DNA of 37,981 nt, taken from positions 1 through 37,981 of the IMG/VR virus record IMGVR_UViG_3300042326_001926; one strand, 5' to 3'. The stretch's first letter is position 1; each line of letters opens with the position of its first letter. Below, in pieces: positions 30,908 through 37,981 of this stretch. Under the pieces are notes generated by a model. It was not told where the DNA came from, made no database searches, and saw nothing but the letters and a program-made list of their open reading frames with translations. Position numbers and translations under genes: made by a program. Source of the stretch: a virus.

Positions 30908-31414
30908 ATGGCATCTATTACGAGTTTTATTTCAAATTTTAAAGGTGGTACTAGAAGAAATAGATTTTCTGTTTCTGCTGCTTGGCCATCTGGAGTTTCT
31001 AATAATATAGCAACATATCATATTCTTTCTGCATCCTTGCCTCCATCTGATCTGGGTAGAATATCAATACCGCATAGAGGAAGACTCATTCACTATGCTG
31101 GAGATAGGACTTATGGTGATTGGGATATAGCAATCTTAGATGATACAGAAAAGTCATTGTGGAATTCTTTTCAGCAATGGCACAAAAGAATAAATTCTCA
31201 TGTAACAAATGTCCATTCGTCATCTTCAGATGCTTTTAAAGATTTAAAAACTGACTGGACAGTAAGACATCTAGACACCAATGGAAATGTGTTAAAAACT
31301 ATGATTTTGAAAGGGTGTTTTCCTGCTTTGATTGGTCCAGTAGAATTTGATATGAGTTCTCAAATATACAATACTTTTTCTGTCAAATTAAGTTACGATT
31401 TTTTCACTGGGTAA
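30908..31414 (+). CDS. 19: Tail tube protein gp19 (first paralogue)
   Basis: The 168-residue protein (T4 gp19 163) is a tail tube subunit: FISNFKGGTRRNRFSVSAAW, HRGRLIHYAGDRTYGDWDIA, ILDD, then the helix LWNSFQQWHKRINSH and final strand FSVKLSYDFFTG. It follows the second sheath gene by 3 nt and has no Shine-Dalgarno sequence, in contrast with the next tube gene. Confidence 0.9.
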   Translation: MASITSFISNFKGGTRRNRFSVSAAWPSGVSNNIATYHILSASLPPSDLGRISIPHRGRLIHYAGDRTYGDWDIAILDDTEKSLWNSFQQWHKRINSHVTNVHSSSSDAFKDLKTDWTVRHLDTNGNVLKTMILKGCFPALIGPVEFDMSSQIYNTFSVKLSYDFFTG

Positions 31415-31425
31415 TGGAGAAATAA

Positions 31426-31956
31426 ATGGCTCAATCAATAAATGATTTTAAATCAAACTTTTCTGGTGGTACTAGAAAAAATCGCTTCAGAATAACTGGA
31501 AATTTTCCATATGGAGGAGCGTTTAATATTTTTCAGGTAATGTCAGCAGGAATGCCTCAAAATAATTTATTTGTCGTAGAATATGATTATAGAGGAAGAA
31601 AACTTAAACTTCCTGGCGATAGAACTTATGGAGGCCAGGGAAGTAGTGTTTGGCAAGTAACAATTTTAGATGATGCAAACACAAATCCATCTCAATTATG
31701 GAGCAAACTTCATGATTGGAGCAATAGTATCAATAATCATTTAAGCAATACAGGAGATCAAATAACGCCATCTACCTATAAAGCTAATGGATGGGTTGTC
31801 GATCAATTAGACTTAAATTGCACTAATGTATTAAAATCCGTAAAATTATATGGGTGCTGGCCAATTTCTGTTGGAGAAATACAACTAGATATGAGAGTAC
31901 CAGATGAATATGTGACATTTAGCGTGGCATTTTCTTTTGATTATATTGATCAATAA
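31426..31956 (+). CDS. 19: Tail tube protein gp19 (second paralogue)
   Basis: The 176-residue protein shares the tube plan with its neighbour: FKSNFSGGTRKNRFRITGNF, YRGRKLKLPGDRTYGGQG, WQVTILDDAN, the helix LWSKLHDWSNSINNHL and final strand VTFSVAFSFDYIDQ. A good GGAGA ribosome binding site is 6 nt before the ATG, so this may be the more highly made subunit, expected for the tube proper. Identity to the first copy is visible but moderate. Confidence 0.9.
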   Translation: MAQSINDFKSNFSGGTRKNRFRITGNFPYGGAFNIFQVMSAGMPQNNLFVVEYDYRGRKLKLPGDRTYGGQGSSVWQVTILDDANTNPSQLWSKLHDWSNSINNHLSNTGDQITPSTYKANGWVVDQLDLNCTNVLKSVKLYGCWPISVGEIQLDMRVPDEYVTFSVAFSFDYIDQ

Positions 31957-31969
31957 TATGGAGATTTAA

Positions 31970-33505
31970 ATGGATATTAAGCTTTTTGGATTTAAACTAG
32001 TAAAAGATACAAAAGAAGATACAGCAAATCTTCAGAACTTTACTCCCCCGGAAGAATTTGATGGAGCCTATACACTTGAGGGATCTGGTGTATATGGAAC
32101 ATTTATCGATTTCATGGGATCTGCAAAAGATGAACATGCAACGATTTCACAATATCGTGCAATGGCCTTATATCCAGAAGTAGATACTGCGATTGATGAA
32201 ATAACCAATGAAGCCATTGTCTCTGGTAATGATAGAAAACCAATAAAATTAGATCTATCAAAGATAACTTTTTCAGAAAATATAAAAAGTAGAATATATT
32301 CTGAATTTGATTCAATTCTTCAATTATTAGATTTTCAAGATAAATGCTACGAAATATTCCGTAGATGGTATATCGATTCAAAACTGTATTTTTATGTTTC
32401 TATCGATATGGACGATCCGTCTGCTGGCATTAAACAATTAGTTCCTCTTGATTCTACCAAGATTAAAAAGGTAAGAAAAGTAAAGTCAAATCCAACAAAG
32501 CAGACTGGAAATTCTTTATCAATCATTCAAGATGTTGAAGAATTCTATGTTTATTCAAATAATGATAAAAATTCAGTAATCGGTACTGGGGCGGCTGGTC
32601 TTAGAATATCTCCAGATTCAATTTGTTATGTTCATTCTGGAATGGTTGATATGAATTCCAAGAGGGTCTTAGGATTCCTCCACAAGGCAATCAGACCACT
32701 AAACATGCTTAGACAGGTCGAAGATGCAATAGTCGTATATCGTATCTCCCGCGCCCCAGAAAGAAGAATATTCTATGTGGATGTTGGTAATCTGCCAAAG
32801 CAAAAAGCAGAACAGTATGTTCGTGAATTAATGAACAAATATAGAAATCGTATGATTTATAACCAGACAACTGGTGAAATTAAAGACGATAGAAATCAAA
32901 TGGCAATGCTTGAGGATTTCTGGCTACCCAGAAGAGAAGGTGGTAGAGGAACTGAAATTACCACCTTGGATGGGGGACAAAATCTTGGTGAATTGACGGA
33001 TGTTGAATATTTTAAGAAGAAACTATATTTTGCTTTAAATATTCCACCCTCAAGATTGGCGGGAGAAAATGGCTTTAATATGGGAAGATCAGCCGAAATC
33101 ACGCGAGATGAGGTCAAATTCTACAAATTTATTGAAAGATTGCGTTATAAGTTCTCCGGTATGTTCTCGCAATTATTAAAAGTTCAGCTAATACTAAAGG
33201 GTGTTATAACTGAGGATGATTGGAATTTAATTTATCCTCATATAAATTTCTCATTTAATCGTGATTCTTATTTCAATGACTTAAAGGATGCTGAAATTTT
33301 AGCTTCAAGAATGGATTTAGCTGCTCAAATGGAGCCTATGATAGGCAGATATTATTCCAGTAATTATATTCGTAAAAACATTCTAAAACAAACAGAAGAA
33401 GAAATGGAACTTATTGACAGAGAAATGGCTGTAGATATTGCCAAACGAAAGCAAGAAGAACTAGAACAAATGCAAATGCAACAGGCTACACAAGCTCAAG
33501 AATAA
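31970..33505 (+). CDS. 20: Portal protein gp20
   Basis: The 511-residue protein (T4 524) is the dodecameric portal. Typical blocks: YRAMALYPEVDTAIDEITNE, FDSILQLLDFQDKCYEIFRR, WYIDSKLYFYV, ISRAPERRIFYVDVGNLPKQ, KAEQYVRELMNKYRNR and EDFWLPRREGGRGTEITTL. GENGFNMGRSAEITRDEVKF and helix FIERLRYKFSGMF follow. The Gln/Glu/Met-rich C-terminal helix (KQEELEQMQMQQATQAQ) fits the barrel/crown end. A GGAG ribosome binding site is present. Confidence 0.96.
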   Translation: MDIKLFGFKLVKDTKEDTANLQNFTPPEEFDGAYTLEGSGVYGTFIDFMGSAKDEHATISQYRAMALYPEVDTAIDEITNEAIVSGNDRKPIKLDLSKITFSENIKSRIYSEFDSILQLLDFQDKCYEIFRRWYIDSKLYFYVSIDMDDPSAGIKQLVPLDSTKIKKVRKVKSNPTKQTGNSLSIIQDVEEFYVYSNNDKNSVIGTGAAGLRISPDSICYVHSGMVDMNSKRVLGFLHKAIRPLNMLRQVEDAIVVYRISRAPERRIFYVDVGNLPKQKAEQYVRELMNKYRNRMIYNQTTGEIKDDRNQMAMLEDFWLPRREGGRGTEITTLDGGQNLGELTDVEYFKKKLYFALNIPPSRLAGENGFNMGRSAEITRDEVKFYKFIERLRYKFSGMFSQLLKVQLILKGVITEDDWNLIYPHINFSFNRDSYFNDLKDAEILASRMDLAAQMEPMIGRYYSSNYIRKNILKQTEEEMELIDREMAVDIAKRKQEELEQMQMQQATQAQE

Positions 33506-33510
33506 AAAAT

Positions 33511-33518
33511 TCTAAATA
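33511..33518 (+). promoter_or_regulatory. Late promoter variant TCTAAATA before the prohead core gene
   Basis: TCTAAATA lies in the 27-nt gap after gp20 and 14 nt before ATG 33533, with AAGGA between them. It differs from TATAAATA at one position (C for A). Here the mRNA would keep a short leader with a ribosome binding site. Confidence 0.4.
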
Positions 33519-33532
33519 TAAAGGAAAAAACC

Positions 33533-33889
33533 ATGAAAAGCAAAAAAATAATCCACTCAATATTATCAGAAAACGCAATTGACGCTAAAAAGTTAATTCA
33601 GCAAGACTTAACTGTAAAACTTGGCGAAAGACTTGCCGAAGAATATGTCCGTATTGCCAAAAAAACCTTCAATGAAGAATATGAAGAAGATGAAGAAGAA
33701 GTTTCATCTGAAAACGAAGAAGGTCTAGAAAGCGAAGATGAAGAAGAAGACGAAGAGCCAATGACTGAATCTTCAAAATCTAAATTAGCAGCAATGTATC
33801 CCCCAGAAGATGAGATAACAAGAGGAGATATTATCGCAGCTGCTCAAATGAAGAATGCTCAAATGAAGAAGAAGAAGAAGAAAAAATGA
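33533..33889 (+). CDS. Prohead core protein, gp67/gp68-like
   Basis: The 118-residue protein lies between portal and protease, where T4 has genes 67 and 68. It has a helical N terminus (KKIIHSILSENAIDAKKLIQ), a very acidic middle (EEYEEDEEEVSS and onward), and a poly-Lys C terminus (seven Lys). ILSE-N near residue 13 fits the L/I-x-E cleavage consensus of T4 gp21. Acidic core proteins of this kind are cut to peptides during maturation. The Lys-rich tail is unusual, and its A-rich codons overlap the start of gp21. Confidence 0.75.
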   Translation: MKSKKIIHSILSENAIDAKKLIQQDLTVKLGERLAEEYVRIAKKTFNEEYEEDEEEVSSENEEGLESEDEEEDEEPMTESSKSKLAAMYPPEDEITRGDIIAAAQMKNAQMKKKKKKK

Positions 33890-34533
33890 AATTAATAACA
33901 GAAACAGTCGAAGAGATAAAATTTCTTACTGAAAAAACCGATAGCGGTGAAAAGCAATATTTCATCGAAGGTATTTTCATGCAAGCTGATCAAAAGAATA
34001 AGAATGGAAGAATTTATCCAAGAAATATTCTAATGAATGAAGCTCGTCGTTATGTTACTGAATATGTACATAAAAATCGTGCTTTGGGAGAATTAAATCA
34101 CCCAACTGGTCCATCAGTAAATTTAGACCGCGTATCTCATAGAGTTACTTGGCTTAATGAAAGCGGAAGTGACATTTATGGAAAAGCAAAAGTCCTTGAT
34201 ACCCCATGCGGACAAATTGTAAAAAATCTAATGAATGAAGGTGTTAAGCTAGGAGTATCGACTCGCGGCATGGGTTCTTTGGAGAAAAAAGGCGCAGTCA
34301 ACTATGTAAAAGAAGATTTCATGCTTGCTGCTATTGATATCGTTGCAGATCCATCTGCACCAAATGCTTTCGTTGATGGAATTATGGAAGGCAAGGAATG
34401 GGTTTGGGATAATGGTATTCTAAAAGAACAAGATATTGCTGGATATCATAGAAGAATTTCAGGTGCTTCAAAGAGAAAACTTCAAGAAGAATCTATAAAA
34501 GCATTTGCAGATTTTTTAAGAAAAATAAAATGA
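33886..34533 (+). CDS. 21: Prohead maturation protease gp21
   Basis: The 215-residue protein (T4 212) is the scaffold/capsid protease of the herpesvirus-like S78/U9 type. Evident are NKNGRIYPRNIL, ALGELNHPTGPSVNL with catalytic His72, DTPCGQIVKNLMNEGVKLGV with nucleophile Ser125 in GVSTRGMG, and DIVADPSAPNAFV. It cleaves core proteins and gp23 after L/I-x-E before DNA packaging. The start overlaps the core protein stop (ATGA), and the gene ends within the next ORF by 4 nt. Confidence 0.95.
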   Translation: MKLITETVEEIKFLTEKTDSGEKQYFIEGIFMQADQKNKNGRIYPRNILMNEARRYVTEYVHKNRALGELNHPTGPSVNLDRVSHRVTWLNESGSDIYGKAKVLDTPCGQIVKNLMNEGVKLGVSTRGMGSLEKKGAVNYVKEDFMLAAIDIVADPSAPNAFVDGIMEGKEWVWDNGILKEQDIAGYHRRISGASKRKLQEESIKAFADFLRKIK

Positions 34534-35291
34534 AACGCTTAAATGCACAAGAATTAAAGTCATTGAACGAGTGTGTATATCATACTCTAAATCAAGATCA
34601 ATTAGATGAAAATCTTCTGAGGGCACTTGCTAGCGGTATTGCAAGAAGTGGAAGAGTAGCTCTAAGAACTACAACTGCTGCTGGGCGACAGATAAATAAA
34701 CAATCATTAGGACGAGCAATTAGCAGGCCTGGTATAGCAGTTCGAAGAGGATTTCGTGATTTAAAAGATAAAATTGTAGATGTTGCTACTGGTGGTACAC
34801 AGGGGCGTTTAGCTACTAGAAGACAGAATATTTCTGTTGCTGCTCAAAGAAGGGAAGCGGCTAGATTAGGACAAGTAAGTACAGATGTAGGAGATGCATT
34901 AGCTGCTGGTAGTAGAGGACCAATGACTACCGCTGATGCTTTAAGAAACGCAGAAGCACAACGGTTATTGAACGCAGGAGATCCAGATGCTGCTCGTAGA
35001 GTTATTTTAGGTGGAGGTGCTGGCGGTGCTGGCGGTGCTGGCGGTGCTGCTGGTACTGCGGCCACTAGTGGGCCTGGAGTATTAACTACAGCTGCTGCTG
35101 CGGCGGCAGGAACACAGCTACCAAGTATTTTTGGTGGCAAAGGGGTTATTGCTGGTGGATTAGAAGATGTTCGGAACTCTGCAACACAAGGAATGCAAGA
35201 TGTTTTATTTAGAACAGCTGCACGAAATCTTCGCGGTAGACCTGCTAGCGTACAACGATCATTAGGAATAGATAGATTAATCGGACAATAA
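34530..35291 (+). CDS. Basic Ala/Gly-rich head protein of unknown type between protease and scaffold
   Basis: The 253-residue protein is not one I recognise; T4 has no gene here between 21 and 22. It is Arg- and Ala-rich (GRVALRTTTAAGRQINKQSL, REAARLGQV) and strongly basic, with a Gly-Ala run near 163-172 encoded by a triplicated 9-bp repeat. QLDE-N near residue 28 fits the gp21 cleavage consensus. Coupled to gp21 by a 4-nt overlap and followed by gp22, it is well placed to be an internal head protein, packaged with DNA or processed with the core. That role is inference. Confidence 0.75.
   Translation: MKRLNAQELKSLNECVYHTLNQDQLDENLLRALASGIARSGRVALRTTTAAGRQINKQSLGRAISRPGIAVRRGFRDLKDKIVDVATGGTQGRLATRRQNISVAAQRREAARLGQVSTDVGDALAAGSRGPMTTADALRNAEAQRLLNAGDPDAARRVILGGGAGGAGGAGGAAGTAATSGPGVLTTAAAAAAGTQLPSIFGGKGVIAGGLEDVRNSATQGMQDVLFRTAARNLRGRPASVQRSLGIDRLIGQ
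35016..35042 (+). repeat. Three tandem copies of a 9-bp unit
   Basis: GGTGCTGGC is repeated three times without change at 35016-35042 and begins a fourth time. It encodes Gly-Ala-Gly in each unit. It is much GC-richer than its surroundings and is a likely site of length variation by slippage. Confidence 0.9.
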
Positions 35292-35294
35292 ATA
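35287..35294 (+). promoter_or_regulatory. Late promoter-like octamer AATAAATA before gp22
   Basis: AATAAATA overlaps the stop of the upstream gene; the predicted start near 35300 gives a leader of about 20 nt containing GGAG (35311-35314). A second weaker match, TATAAAAC, is at 35303-35310. Confidence 0.45.
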
Positions 35295-35320
35295 AAATAA
35301 TATATAAAACGGAGAATATA

Positions 35321-36316
35321 ATGTTACCACAAAATACACAATCAGATGAACAGGATATCCTTGGAGGTGGAGCTTTTGATACCACAGGTCGAGGATTTGT
35401 TTTAAATAAGCCAGTAGGCGAATATTACGCACAAAATGCAGCTTCAATTCAGACCCCAAAAATGGGAGGACCAATGCAGATGCCAGGTTCTCCTATGGGA
35501 ACTGAAGATGAAATGGACGAAGAACCAATGGATTATGATCAAATGGAAGCAGAATCGGAAGAGGCTCTAAAAGAGCATCTTGCTGCTTTATTTGCCAATT
35601 CAAATCTCTCAGAAGACTTTGTTGAAAGAGCAAAGACAATTTTTGTCGCTGCCGTAAATCAAAAGTTAAATGAAAGATCATATAAACTTCAGGAAGCATA
35701 TCAAAGAAGATATTCAGAAGCACTAGCTTCAACTGTATCTGAATTGTCTGAAAAGCTAGATGATTACTTAACTTATGTCGTTGAAGAATGGGTTACTGAA
35801 AATCGTCTACAAGTCGAAAGAGGAGTTAAAGTTGAATTGGCAGAGAATTTTATCTTTGGTTTAAAGAAACTCTTTGAAACTAATTTCATTGATGTTCCTG
35901 ATGAAAAATATGATGTTCTTGATGAACTTTATACCGAAATCGACAATAAGAATGAAGAACTAAACAAGAGCATAAATGAAAATGTTTCTCTTCGCAAGAA
36001 GCTTTTAGATACTGCTGCCATAGCAGTCTTTGCCGAAGAAACTGCTGGTTTAGCTGCAACTCAAGTAGATAAATTAGCTAATCTAGCCGAAGGAGTTGAA
36101 TTTGATAACGCAGACGAATTCCGCAGAAAACTAAGAGTCATCAAGGAAAGCTTCTTTGCTCGTCCAGTTCAAGTTCAACCACAAGCACTACCAAGAATAC
36201 AATCAGTAAATCGCGCTATTGACATTCTTGAAACATCAACAGTACCCGAAACACTAACTGAAAGTACTGTTAATGTATACGCAAATGCGATCAGTAGACA
36301 CCTTAAGCACAGATAA
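35321..36316 (+). CDS. 22: Prohead scaffold core protein gp22
   Basis: The 331-residue protein (T4 269) is the main scaffold. The N terminus is Met/Pro/Gly/Glu-rich, followed by long helices (EALKEHLAALFANSNLSEDF, FVERAKTIFVAAVNQKL, LSEKLDDYLTYVVEEWVTEN) and ENFIFGLKKLFETNFIDVP, matching gp22 of T4-like phages. A coiled-coil stretch, NKNEELNKSINENVSLRKKL, follows. It directs gp23 shell assembly and is degraded by gp21. A good ribosome binding site (GGAGA) precedes the start. Confidence 0.93.
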   Translation: MLPQNTQSDEQDILGGGAFDTTGRGFVLNKPVGEYYAQNAASIQTPKMGGPMQMPGSPMGTEDEMDEEPMDYDQMEAESEEALKEHLAALFANSNLSEDFVERAKTIFVAAVNQKLNERSYKLQEAYQRRYSEALASTVSELSEKLDDYLTYVVEEWVTENRLQVERGVKVELAENFIFGLKKLFETNFIDVPDEKYDVLDELYTEIDNKNEELNKSINENVSLRKKLLDTAAIAVFAEETAGLAATQVDKLANLAEGVEFDNADEFRRKLRVIKESFFARPVQVQPQALPRIQSVNRAIDILETSTVPETLTESTVNVYANAISRHLKHR

Positions 36317-36318
36317 AT

Positions 36319-36326
36319 TATAAATA
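36319..36326 (+). promoter_or_regulatory. T4-type late promoter TATAAATA of gp23
   Basis: A perfect octamer lies 19 nt before ATG 36346. The predicted start near 36332 leaves a leader of about 14 nt with the strong ribosome binding site AGGAGA (36336-36341). The arrangement differs from the leaderless type seen at 5798 and 20315. Confidence 0.85.
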
Positions 36327-36345
36327 AAAATACACAGGAGATACA

Positions 36346-37770
36346 ATGTTAGAAGACACAACACCATACGATATTTTAACTGAGAAGTGGGAGCCAGTTT
36401 TAAGCCACAGCGCACTCCCTGCAATTGAAGATAGCTACAAAGCTAAAGTCACCGCAGTTCTTCTTGAGAACCAAGAATCTGCAATGCGTCAGCAAAGACT
36501 TGTTGAAGACAACACCCTAGGTGGACCAATCAGCAATGTTTTTGGTAATGCTTCATCAACCAACATCGCTGGTTACGACCCAATCCTAATCAGCCTTGTT
36601 CGTCGTGCAATGCCAAACCTCATTGCTTATGACATCTGCGGCGTTCAGCCCATGACCGCTCCAACCGGACTCATTTTCGCAATGCGTCCCAAGTACGATC
36701 CAACTGGTGGTCCTCGTAAGGATGCCATGTACCAGGAACCATTCGTACCATTCGGCGGTTCAGGTGGTACTAACGGTAGCGGTAATGCGTATACTGATTA
36801 CTTCGGTGGTTCTGCCGATTATGGTCTAACCCTATTCGGTGGTGGCGTATCTGGTGCAACAAGAACATCAGCTCTATTTTCAGACAACTTAAAGGGTCTA
36901 CTAGTTGGTGATGCCGAAAACCTCGGTGGATCTGGTGGTAAGCCTTTCCAGGAAATGGCATTCACCATTGACAAGGTTGCTGTTCAGGCTAAGACTCGCG
37001 CTCTAAAGGCCGACTACACCACTGAACTCGCTCAGGACCTCAAGGCTGTTCACGGACTTGATGCTGAAACCGAACTCGCCAACATTCTCAGTACTGAAAT
37101 TCTTGCTGAAATCAACCGCGAAGTCGTTCGTGGCATCTACCATGTTTCAAAGATTGGCGCACAGCAAAGCGACCTATTAGGTAAATCTGGTACTGGTGCT
37201 GCTGGTTTCGGTGGCATATATGACCTACTTGTTGACTCAGATGGTCGTTGGTCAGCTGAACGCTTCCGTGGCCTCATGTTCCAGATCGAACGCGAAGCTA
37301 ACCAGATTGCCAAGGAAACTCGTCGTGGTAAGGGTAACTTCATCATCTGCTCGTCAGATGTTGCTTCAGCCCTCGCAATGGGTGGATTCCTCAACATCAG
37401 CCCTGCTCTAAATCAGCAGCTTGAAGTTGATGACACTGGTAACACCTTCGCTGGTGTACTAAACGGCAAGATGCGCGTTTATATCGATCCCTATGTTCAG
37501 TCTGGCGTAGACTTCGTTTGCGTAGGATACCGTGGCTCAAGCCCATACGATGCTGGCTTGTTCTACTGCCCCTATGTCCCACTCCAGATGGTTCGTGCAG
37601 TCGATCCCGACACCTTCCAGCCCAAGATTGGATTCAAGACCCGCTACGGCATGGTTGCTAATCCATTCGTTCTCAAGGATGGTGTTCCAGACGGCGAAAC
37701 ACTAACCGCCAATCTAAATCAGTACTACAGAATTTTCCGTGTACTAAACCTTCACGGTAACTCAGCCTGA
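36346..37770 (+). CDS. 23: Major capsid protein gp23
   Basis: The 474-residue protein (T4 521) is the capsid hexamer subunit. Landmarks: VAGYDPILISLVRRAMPNLI-type segment (here IAGYDPILISLVRRAMPN), AYDICGVQPMTAPTGLIFAM, EMAFTIDKVAVQAKTRALKA, LAQDLKAVHGLDAETELANI and the C-terminal KTRYGMVANPF. RLVE-D at residues 51-55 fits the gp21 cleavage consensus and would release a propeptide of about 54 residues. Codons are host-like and less AT-rich (CGT, CGC, GGT, AAC, ATC), as expected for the most abundant protein. It has its own promoter, a strong ribosome binding site and a terminator. Confidence 0.97.
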   Translation: MLEDTTPYDILTEKWEPVLSHSALPAIEDSYKAKVTAVLLENQESAMRQQRLVEDNTLGGPISNVFGNASSTNIAGYDPILISLVRRAMPNLIAYDICGVQPMTAPTGLIFAMRPKYDPTGGPRKDAMYQEPFVPFGGSGGTNGSGNAYTDYFGGSADYGLTLFGGGVSGATRTSALFSDNLKGLLVGDAENLGGSGGKPFQEMAFTIDKVAVQAKTRALKADYTTELAQDLKAVHGLDAETELANILSTEILAEINREVVRGIYHVSKIGAQQSDLLGKSGTGAAGFGGIYDLLVDSDGRWSAERFRGLMFQIEREANQIAKETRRGKGNFIICSSDVASALAMGGFLNISPALNQQLEVDDTGNTFAGVLNGKMRVYIDPYVQSGVDFVCVGYRGSSPYDAGLFYCPYVPLQMVRAVDPDTFQPKIGFKTRYGMVANPFVLKDGVPDGETLTANLNQYYRIFRVLNLHGNSA

Positions 37771-37797
37771 TACTGAGTAAAACCTGACACTTCGGAG

Positions 37798-37824
37798 ACA
37801 GGAGCCAGAAATGGCTCCTGTTTT
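37798..37824 (+). terminator. Intrinsic terminator after gp23
   Basis: ACAGGAGCC (37798-37806) pairs with GGCTCCTGT (37813-37821) around AGAAAT, followed by TTTT-C-TTTT. It lies 28 nt after the gp23 stop. Confidence 0.9.
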
Positions 37825-37840
37825 CTTTTCTACATACTTT

Positions 37841-37981
37841 ATGGCAAATACACAAATTAATACTCTTGGAATTAATTACTTTCATTTTGAAATGGAAAGA
37901 ATTCCAACTGTTATTTACAATTGTACAGATGTAAATTTACCTAACTTAAGTATGGCTGCTGTTGATCAGCCAACAACATTA
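37841..37981 (+). CDS. 5' end of a probable tube-fold tail protein (partial)
   Basis: An ATG at 37841 opens a frame that runs off the right edge (47 codons). The pattern YFHFEMERIPTVIYNCTDVN, then LPNLSMAA and QPTT, resembles the first strands of tail tube-type proteins of T4-like phages ('F-x-(F/I)-x-I-x-R-(I/L)P-x-x-x-x-x-x-C-x-x-V-x-LP-x-(I/L)S'). There is no Shine-Dalgarno sequence. The rest of the gene is outside the window, so the family call is tentative. Confidence 0.55.
   Translation, partial: MANTQINTLGINYFHFEMERIPTVIYNCTDVNLPNLSMAAVDQPTTL

Noticed and set aside
34844-35140. Reverse-strand frame of 98 codons, Pro/Ala-rich
   Set aside because: Antisense shadow of the Gly/Ala-rich repeat region of the head gene.
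1-37981. CRISPR arrays, insertion sequences, integrase or attachment sites
   Set aside because: No regularly spaced repeats, transposase-like ORFs, terminal inverted repeats or integrase genes were found on reading the window.

Overview
The window is part of the genome of a lytic T4-superfamily myovirus. The evidence is a nearly continuous late (virion) region in T4-like order: baseplate wedge and hub (gp53-, gp27-, gp25-, gp6-, gp7- and gp8-like), neck and tail completion (gp13, gp14, gp15), terminase (gp16, gp17), tail sheath and tube (gp18, gp19), portal (gp20), prohead core and protease (gp67/68-like, gp21, gp22) and major capsid protein (gp23). The replication and late-transcription genes gp32 and gp33 and the head-completion nuclease gp4 are also present. 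T4-type late promoter octamers (NATAAATA) precede several genes. The DNA is AT-rich. The layout recalls marine T4-like phages, but no host-diagnostic gene (for example a photosynthesis gene) lies here, so the host is not assigned beyond 'probably a Gram-negative bacterium'. Nothing suggests a prophage: there is no integrase, attachment site or repressor.

Layout. (1) 1-1928: end of an unknown gene, a cysteine-rich unknown protein, and a small reverse-strand nucleotidyltransferase. (2) 1954-5795: a less AT-rich, non-virion, plus-strand cassette. It begins at a sigma70-like promoter and ends at a strong intrinsic terminator. It carries a GMP reductase, an Sm-like protein, a deaminase-like protein, several small unknown proteins, four tRNAs (Arg-UCU, Gln-CUG, Gly-UCC, Ile-UAU) and a cluster of hairpins just upstream of the last tRNA. 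(3) 5798-9415: two small proteins and a second nucleotidyltransferase behind a late promoter, convergent with two reverse-strand probable virion proteins. (4) 9454-10673: gp33 and gp32 with promoter, leader hairpin and terminator. (5) 13135 back to 10642, reverse strand: gp4, a tube-fold gp54-like protein, a gp26-like protein with an apparent -1 frameshift extension, and a disordered acidic protein. (6) 13161-37981, plus strand: the main morphogenesis operon from the gp48-like cap to gp23, plus the start of another probable tube-fold gene.

How it works together. The late genes build a contractile-tailed particle. gp20, gp67/68-like, gp22, gp21 and gp23 form and mature the prohead; gp16 and gp17 package DNA; gp4, gp13, gp14 and gp15 finish the head and tail; sheath and tube proteins build on a hub and wedge baseplate. 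gp33 is expected to couple the sliding clamp to the late sigma factor that reads the NATAAATA promoters. The cassette probably adjusts host purine pools and decoding: Arg-UCU and Ile-UAU tRNAs suit the AGA- and ATA-rich late genes.

Most notable observations: a U-UUU-UUU slippery site joining the gp26-like ORF to a 57-residue -1-frame extension; late promoter octamers placed exactly 5-6 nt before the ATG of several baseplate and neck genes, predicting leaderless mRNAs; tandem paralogous sheath genes followed by tandem paralogous tube genes; and a structured RNA candidate beside tRNA-Ile.
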